DNA of 64,000 bases from Sclerodactyla briareus (taxonomy: Eukaryota; Echinodermata; Holothuroidea; Dendrochirotida; Sclerodactylidae): contig JAODTK010005583.1 of the NCBI GenBank assembly GCA_026419785.1, forward strand, positions 62,001 through 126,000, given 5' to 3'. The first letter of the stretch is position 1. Each line of letters starts with the position of its first letter. Made by a program: the position numbers and the translations under genes. Below, piece after piece: positions 56,106 through 64,000 of this stretch. A model generated the notes under the pieces. That model ran no database searches, had not been told where the DNA came from, and saw only the letters and a program-made list of their open reading frames with translations.

Positions 56106-59100
56106 AGATTAACAAGATTTTTGCAGTGGATGCGAATAGATAAATTCGAAAGCTGACTTTGCGCAGATTCATCATTGTCACCCACACCTTTTTCCGTTAT
56201 TTGGGGATCCTGGATGCTGATTCATCGTTGGCATCTCTATCGACATTCGATATGTTTTACCTATACCAGACAGCTGCAAGTACATGAAATGATCAAATAT
56301 TCCTCGTTTTTGCTGTCTCATTTGCGTGAACTACTAGGTATGTTTCCCTGCCGCACATTGAATGTTTAGGGATATATTCAGAGATATGTATACCCAAGAT
56401 ATTTCCTTTTTCCTTAATCTAGGAATTGTAGAGCGCAACTCAACTGGAATTCGAAGTCTCGACCGTTCGTTCCTCGTTAAAACTCTCACAATAATTGCAC
56501 TCATAAACATTAAATATCTGAATGAGTTCGCACAACGTCAGTGTTGAATCCTCCCTTATAGTTGTTAGCACCAATAGTTTTAACAAATATTTTTTTATCC
56601 ATCGGGACTCATGTAGAACTCAACTTGAGAAACGTCCTAGTCCAAACATCTCGAGTTGTGAGTGAGTATGCTTACGTACTTAAGCCCGAGCTGATTTTTA
56701 CTGTGAGGAAGATATAAAATGAAGACACACCCAATCAGCGCAATTAGTAGGAGCAACTGTGTTTTTCCCATCGACACTTAACCTTCTCAACATTCGGCTG
56801 TAATTTATGAATAATTCAAATGTTTTATTTACGGGGAAATAAACAACCTCTACTTTGCTTTAGACAAATGCTTCCTACATGAGCAGTCCTCTTTTGAGTA
56901 TAAGTCCGTGCCTTCTTTCAAATGGCACGTCCAACGTATGGATTCTTACGTAACTTAGAATGGGAAATATATAACTATGAGGTGAAGGGCTTGGATTCTG
57001 ACAAGATTCAAGATGAAGCTCTGTTTTCAATAATAGTTGTCCCACAGCATCCAGGGTTACCAACTGCTATGTATGATTTTGCACCATTTCTTCTTTGTTG
57101 TCATAATTATGTTTGTTACTCGGTCCTATTATGATGACAAATGTTTTTTGTTTTAGGAGCTCTATTTTTAATTTACCAACTAGTCGATGTTCATCGAAAG
57201 TCGAAGTAAGTCAGCAATTTGCTACCTGCGTCATCAACAATTAAGGATAGTTTGTTGGAGGCAGTTCGTGTAGAGGTGATTATTATTGCTTCATATTGCT
57301 CGTAGATACCAATGCCAGTGCTTGTGATGGATCGAGAGCGTAGAGCACGACCAAAAATACACTTGAAAGATTGTCGATTTATCGCGACGCCTAAATCGCC
57401 CGCCTTAGGATAATGAATAATACGATCTAGCTTATGTTCGTAAACCCTGTGGTCACATTGCAAAATTCCTTTTCTAAGTTTCATTCCAGTTTTGTACTAA
57501 AAATACATTTGTTGTTGGCAATCCTGACAACTACACCCCTGTAGAACGCATACGATACCCAGCGCACTGGATACGAATGCTCACTGTGCGAAGGTATTTT
57601 CTGATTGAATTTGATTGAAAGAAGAATATTGTACTCCATTCTTATTGCGTCAAGCAAGACTTAAGAGAGGAGAACTTCCCGGTCCCATCAAATTCATATT
57701 TGAGGACACTTAGATTAGTATTAAAGTATTTCCTTTCGCCCCGGGTTTGCATTGCATGGTCGACAGGACTAACCTTAAATCTCTCCTTTGATCTGTAGTT
57801 TTTCATTTAAATAATTATTTATTTCAGATTTTTAAACGAATTGTCTTGTTTCCAACACCCATATAAAGGTAAGCCATAGCCCCCGGTTGATTTCAGGGTT
57901 CTTGGCCCTCCCTAGACGTTGCACGTTCGCCGTAGGCATTGCGTTACTTCCGCAGCTTAATTAGGGTTCTTTCGAGTGTGGTTTTTCTCCCAGCCTCTGC
58001 TGTTCGTGTCACCCAAAACATGAAAGTTCCACCACACTAAGCCTATTAATCAACTGATGACAAACGTACATTTGATGTTAGGATGTTATATGTACCAGTC
58101 GGCTCAAAACAGATAATGGTTGACCACTCTTAATAACGTTAGGAGTCAAATACCTTTGTGTCAAAACTTCACTATTGAGGGGTAGTGACAGCAATTCATA
58201 CTTTACGAACTTCAACCTACCGATAGTTTAGGACTAATGTTGACTGCATCAGTAATGTACGTTACTACTACGTTCAAACTTACAGGAAACTGGTAAATGT
58301 TTATCTCTAACAGATTTGTTTTCTTCTTCGTCAGCTAACTATCAGTAATAGTGGTCAGGCAACAATGATACTCAAGATTTCCCGAAAGCTGCCGCATCAT
58401 TGACACTAATCGTGGGTGGGGTATATATTACAACGTTCAAGTACTTTGGTTTTTTTGGGGGGGGTTACGTCGCTCAACACCAACAGTCCTCTTGTTTGTG
58501 GGCTTAACCCTTCATCCGGAGAGTAGACCGGCCACAGTTTCACAACAAAAATTCCGTTAATTCCCATTTCTATCTGTGATAGCTCCAGGTCCCTCTCTCC
58601 CCTGTGCGGTCGGCACAGCTAGCGGTAAAGATATTCGAGCCAGGTCCCTGCATAGGACATCTTACCAGTGTACTTGAATTAACCGCATACACAACGCAAC
58701 AGCTATGCAATTCAGTTGTTCAATAAGTTTACATATCAAGCAAGTGTCATGTTTGCCTATTCCTGTTGGTTGCCTTTTAATTCCGATGATTCTCGGCTTC
58801 ATGGAACATTCCATCTTTTACTGCACTTCATACGAGTTAGTAGTCATATTCAACCGCACTTCTTCGACAGTATTGACTCAAGGCGAACGGCTACATAGCC
58901 TACGTGAAAGTTTAGACTCATCTACGATTAACGTACTGTCTGTCGATGTCCGCATATATAGAACCTATTCGCAGTGACTATATATTATATATATAGTTTC
59001 TCCCAATAGTGCCGGATAGCATTAATTAGCAGGGTTTATGTAGTTCAATAAGGGATTTAGGGAGCTAGCTTCAGTAGTGTACTCTTCTATTCTTCAAATG

Positions 59101-62100
59101 GGACGCATGCAGCATTGTTGATGTAACGAATGTATTAAGTAGAGCCCATATGTACTATATTGTTTTTAATTAACCCCAGAATTAACGCCACAGACTCAGC
59201 ATTTCATTTAAAGACAACACAAACTACACGTACAACTGCCGAATTACTGGAACGGTATGTAGACGTGAAGTCAAATAAGGCTTGACGGAACGGGTGCGTC
59301 AGCCTTTCTTCACAGGGGTAACAACCAAAGTGAATACTTGTGGAATTACATTAGGTACCCTCGGTATACAGACGAAAGAACTCTTTCCTTGCTGCAAAAT
59401 CGGTGCATACTTCGAAAAGGGCATAACAAGCGCAAGGCTCGATAATGCTCAGTTAATGGCGTAGCCTGGCAAGATATCATGAAAAGTGAAAACAATCAGC
59501 AAAATGAGGCATAATAAAATATTTTTTTAAAATAACAAGGCATAAGTTGGATGTCAAAACGAAACAATTATTCGAACTAGACTGTTCAGGCCTATAAATG
59601 TTCATGCAGGATGAGTGTTTAGTGGAACGTGAGGGAGGTGCTCCAATTTTTTAGTGGCACAATCAGATATTTTTGCCGCGAGTTACATATATAATATTAC
59701 TAGCTAAAATCCATGAAGGTTCTGTAGTGCAGGATTGAGAGGCGCTGTTTTACTCCCTTTGTTCCCCCTGCATGATCTCACGTCGGCATGTGGATGCATC
59801 TCCGAAAACCTCTATAACCTGTGTTTTAGTTTCCGTAACCGAAAAAAGCTCTCATGTGCATACTAGTGGGAGTAAGATTGATATTATAACGTTCACGTCA
59901 TGAAGCATTCCTATTATACAACTACTTCACGTTGTACAGCCACTTCTTTCCCTCGCCAATCACTGTAGACGAAATTTGTTCTCACTATTGCGGCGTACGT
60001 TAAATCGTTCAGCCTCCAATATGAATCTGAGAAATTCACTGACAATCATTGAGTTGCCACAAAATGTTTTGTCATCGCACACGCGTACTATAATAATACG
60101 AAGCCCTGCTTTCTGCCCCTATACTTTATGATTTTGCGCCGGGATTGAAATTCACAGTAATTGTCCTGGAGCCTGGGTTTAATCTACCTATTTTTTTGTT
60201 ACGCATTCATCATTTGTCAATTCTAGACCCATCCTTAGATAGCCGGGACACAAATTGATAGGAATTACTCAGTAGGGCCAACTGACTTTCATTTCATTCA
60301 GCGTTGCTTATGGCGGCATATCAATAAAGATTCCTTAGCTGCATTCACTGTACTATGTGAATGATATTATGAACATCTACATCATTTGTTTAATATAACA
60401 GATATCGCATCCAGTTGTAGTCTAGCTTGATCATCTGTTATTGTTTCCATCGATGCTGGGCAAGGCTAGCCACTTTGGATGAGACTTGGCGAATGTCTAT
60501 ATGGATAAAATTACTGCTTAGATGTATTGAAAAAATGAAACGAAGAGGTTGGATTTCGAACTCCATCAATACAGCAATAAAACAACAGGCTAATCAACTC
60601 TTTTCGTGGGCCTCCTCGATAAGGTTGGCAACCCACGTGACGTAACCTGAGAGACATTGTTAGTCGCTTGCTTTCGTTCGGAATTTACTTGCCACACGTA
60701 CTCCATAGAATTTGCTTGGTTCCCATTGTTATTATACTCCAATCTTTTCGGACAGTATAGACCATAGGATTGTACTAAAAAGATAATGGTTACGGAGAGG
60801 AAAAGACGGACGCTATACTCATTCTAACTAAGCTACTTCTACATTTGGTTCTACTTGATTCAGTAGATGTTCAGCTCCTTATTGGGTCTATACTATTCAT
60901 ATCGCGATTCATATCGCGATATTCTTTGATGTAAGGGTGTCTTTTGTTTGGATGTAAATATGAAGTTGGGATAACTTGATAAAAAACAAGAATGAAATGA
61001 ATGTCTTGAGGGGAAACTTGTTTGTGAACACCGATCAGTGGTCGTCATCACTACTGTACCAACATTTTGAAGAGTTCAGCAACCATAACTGTTGAAAGGT
61101 AGTGAGTTAGTGAATTCCACTCGAATTTTTTTTTTTCATCATATGGGCAGATGAGAGGTACTTTAGCTATAGTCACTGTTGGAGAAAACAATTACTGAGA
61201 CCGCGGCTAATGTCAGGAACGTGTAACACAGTTCAACAGAACTCGAATAAATACTGTGAATTCAAAATCAGTCGGTTCTCTCGAACTGGGCCACCCCATC
61301 AATGTAATACCACTTATTACGCATCAACACCGTTCATGCTTCTATACAGTATTTCGGCATTCCGAAATGAATCTGCATCTACAATCTAAACAGTAGGTAT
61401 ACAGCCAGTAACGTCCACAGTAATGGTAGGTATAATGACTAAGAACATTTCTCTTCTACTCTTGCGGAATTAAAAGATATATTGCTAATATCGCGCCATG
61501 TGATAATTCACACTTTCATTTTCACTTCTACTTTAATTGGGTATCACTGACAGAGGAGTATGCTAATATTGTTGCCACTATTCCTTTATAGAAAGGATGT
61601 ATATCCTACCAACGGCCTGCAGTAACCACCCCCGGTTATTTTCCGAACGTACCTCTCTCTTTCTATAATTATTAATTTAATTCTTCAATTTTTTATCTGA
61701 GCCGCTGGAACTATCTCTCGAAACTAGCGAGGGTGCATTTTCTGTTTTTTCCCCTCAGTCGTTAATACCCAGGGATTATTGGCTCTATACCCAGGGTTCT
61801 TGAATTTCTATTTACTGCATAAACATATTGTTATTCCCAGGAATAACATTATTTGGAATCAAGTCTACGGAATATCGAGGGAGTCAATATTTTATATGAA
61901 GTTGCACAGAAGCAAAAAAGATTCCGCAATCATCGTTAATGATACATTAAACAATCTCGGTTTTTTGGCAGTGACACTCATTTCGACCAGTATACTAATC
62001 TTCATCAAACCAGTAGTCATTCCATTAGTATAGATGGTGTCGATTATATGATGAATGAACCAGAAATGAAAGAACCTACTTTTGTCGACGACGCATGTAG

Positions 62101-62280
62101 TAATTACGTTACCCCGAAATGTTTGTCTTGGTGGCTACCTTCAAGGTATTTAACTTCCACCAAGGTACAATGACAGCTTGTATATTACTGACTAATCCTA
62201 TTAATACTGTTTCAAGATAACGTACAACATTGGCAATTAGCACGAATTTATTTTTTATTCTGCAGGTGAACGAATCAAGG
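56106..62280. other. Unassigned stretch of copy 2
   Basis: About 6.2 kb in which I recognise no gene, RNA or known repeat. By position it should correspond to parts of 5.9-15.7 kb, but I could not find convincing matching words by eye. Small features: a near-palindromic ACTATATATTATATATATAG at 58,977-58,996, and a doubled ATTCATATCGCG near 60,894-60,920. ORFs such as 58,705-58,977, 59,282-59,464, 60,427-60,645 and 61,779-62,033 carry no motif. Confidence 0.4.
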
Positions 62281-62284
62281 TAGG

Positions 62285-62505
62285 TGTGGTTCTTAGCTCA
62301 CATCATCAAAACTGCCAGTAACCATGCTGACGAATTTATTAGTTCTACATATTCGTTCGGAGGGGGGGGGGGGGGGGACGGCGCGGGCGTGGTAATGCAC
62401 GTTTTTTCGGTTGAAGGGTTTGAGTCTACCGTCCACATTGGATAGGTACTTCATATTGAAGAGGTGGGTAAGGCGATTTGGCATGCTGAGTGTAGTCACC
62501 ATTGT
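62285..62505. repeat. Segmental duplication block 4, copy 2
   Basis: Counterpart of 15,740-15,960, with a longer G run (62,362-62,378). It continues directly into block 5, unlike copy 1. Confidence 0.85.
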
Positions 62506-64000
62506 TGTAGTCGAGACCGGCACATCCGCGACCGAGACCGAGACCACGAGGGTGTCGAGACCGAGACCGAGACGAGGAGCGCAACTTTGAGACCGAGACC
62601 AGCAAGCTCCGAGACCGAGATCGAGACACGAGAACAATGTATATAGTGATAGGGCCAACATTTCAAAGTCTGCTGACTGTTATGGTAGGCATAATTACAC
62701 CAACATGCTCTATTATCGACATGATCGACAACACTCTACTCATTGATACATTTGCTTTTCTACGATCTGCAAATAAGTCAACACTTTTTCTTTCCAATCC
62801 ATTCTTTGGATCGACAGGAATAGGTTAACCACTGAGCATAATAAGGGCTGCGCCAACCCGCGCTCCCCACCCTGAAACCCCCCCCCCCCCCTCCCCAGTT
62901 CGCTAAATTTGTTGGTGAAGCCATGAACCCGAATATACACTCCCATCACATTTAAATAAATGTCTAACAAGATCAGAGACCCGCCAGGATGCAGACTGAC
63001 CCTCTCAGGTCATTCAACAGAACGTATATTGTACCAATACACAGTAACAAATTGCTTCCTGCGCCTGCCATGGATGACCAAGCATTCAGTATACAGCTTC
63101 CTAATTTTAATTTCTTGATAATCTCTCTGTATTCCAATTCCCATAAGTCTTAACCCTAACCACTCAGACACCCGCCTTCCTTATGTAGCCAGGTGGCGGC
63201 ACTATTGTGTCTTCAATTTCATATACCATGTACCGAATGTTAGACCCTCACTGTATGTCAAGGTGAAGTTCTCGCCAAACTGTGATAAAACAAACGCACA
63301 AAATGAGAGTTCAGTGTCTAGGCCAGAAATCTACTTGTGGACCTTTCCACAAATACCAGTACAGTTCACATCTATTGAGCTTTATGGGACATGAAAACTG
63401 CAATTCTGGGAGTTTAAGGTGGTCATTATTCAACTAATCAACAGCTGCAAATATCCTGGAAAAACATGCACCCCTGGAAAATAGGCGAGTAGTAGTACTG
63501 TCGTAGGCCTGGATCGCTATAAAATTCTCACATAGGCATAGGCCTAACTACTTCATGACAAATTAGCCAATAAAGCATCCAAGGTACATGTAAGTAAGTG
63601 TATTGAGAACAATTCCTCATTCAGGGACTGTGCCTGTCCAATGTCAAATCAACTTTCGCGAACCTTGTACCAATGCCATGAGGGCCCAACCCATCTGGAA
63701 AATCGAAACAAATTCATGTTCACTGTTCATAATGATAATTGATAGTCGTTTAGGCTACTGCAGTAACTAGCATAATTTAATAACCAATTACTGCCCTCTC
63801 CTCCCACTAAATTAGTAACTGAAATCACTAAATATTCACCTAGTGGAGTTTTTCGGAGGTGGAATCTTCTACAAGTTACAAGGTACCTCTCCATCTCTTC
63901 TATCACAGTACCAGTGCCTGCCGGGGAGTTTTGTATTGGGGTATCATACGTAACGGGGTTCTCATGCTTATAGGCCCGGGTTCTTTGGGATTGCATTCAT
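62505..64000. repeat. Segmental duplication block 5, copy 2
   Basis: Counterpart of 30,230-31,850, running to the end of the window. It includes the CGAGAC-rich array at 62,511-62,631, a C run near 62,878-62,892, and the shared AATTCCTCATTCA and GGGGTATCATACGTAACGGG-type words. The ORFs at 62,293-62,661 (minus) and 63,727-63,996 (minus) are not preserved in copy 1 and are not considered genes. Confidence 0.9.
62511..62631. repeat. CGAGAC-rich minisatellite, copy 2
   Basis: Same motif and order of variants as 30,282-30,403, including the final GAGATCGAGAC step. It was therefore inherited through the segmental duplication and did not arise independently. Confidence 0.9.

Overview
This 64 kb window looks like AT-rich, repeat-dense intergenic DNA from an invertebrate animal nucleus. 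There is no operon structure, no long intact ORF and no rRNA or tRNA gene. The recognisable proteins are decayed animal non-LTR retrotransposons of CR1/L2/Jockey-like and RTE-like types, plus a broken rhodopsin-type G-protein-coupled receptor. The repeat style (GGCCTAG-rich spacers, ~170 bp AGGTCA-containing modules, C-run satellites, lineage-expanded single-exon-like receptors) fits an echinoderm or a related deuterostome invertebrate. That assignment is inference from general familiarity, not from a database search.

The main organising fact is a colinear, same-orientation duplication across the whole window. Positions 1 to about 5,880, 15,740-15,960 and 30,230-31,850 recur in the same order at about 37,590-55,870, 62,280-62,505 and 62,505-64,000. 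The two copies are therefore a tandem pair of a ~30 kb segment. Each has since gained or lost large pieces. Copy 1 carries 1,880-3,270 and most of 16-30 kb, including the receptor relic and one LINE. Copy 2 carries 38,265-39,580, about 41,700-42,940 and 43.05-54.3 kb, including the CR1-like LINE.

Layout: 0-6 kb duplicated block with an AT microsatellite; 7.0-7.5 kb tRNA-derived SINE; 7.74-8.06 kb coding-like ORF; 10.6-12.8 kb LINE (minus); 13.0-13.6 kb AGGTCA module repeat; 15.4-15.7 kb RTE-like 3' end (plus); 18.8-21.0 kb second LINE (minus), split by a SINE body and internally duplicated; 22.3-23.9 kb broken GPCR (minus); 23.95-24.31 kb MITE with 24-bp inverted ends; 30.2-31.9 kb duplicated block with a CGAGAC-rich array; 32.5-34.5 kb satellite with ~215 bp monomers in a three-monomer higher-order pattern; 35.0 kb array of GGTCTCGAGACC palindromes; 37.6-43.0 kb second duplicated block; 46.4-49.5 kb third LINE (minus), whose 5' half plus leader is tandemly duplicated (48,213-51,160 and 51,161-54,065); 54.5-56.1 kb duplicated block ending in a SINE; 56.1-62.3 kb without recognised content; 62.3-64.0 kb end of copy 2.

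No working host gene is demonstrated, so no pathway can be described. Many differences between repeat copies are single-base indels and homopolymer length changes. Uncorrected long-read error may therefore account for some of the apparent frameshifts. Boundaries of duplicated blocks were judged by eye and are good to tens of bases.
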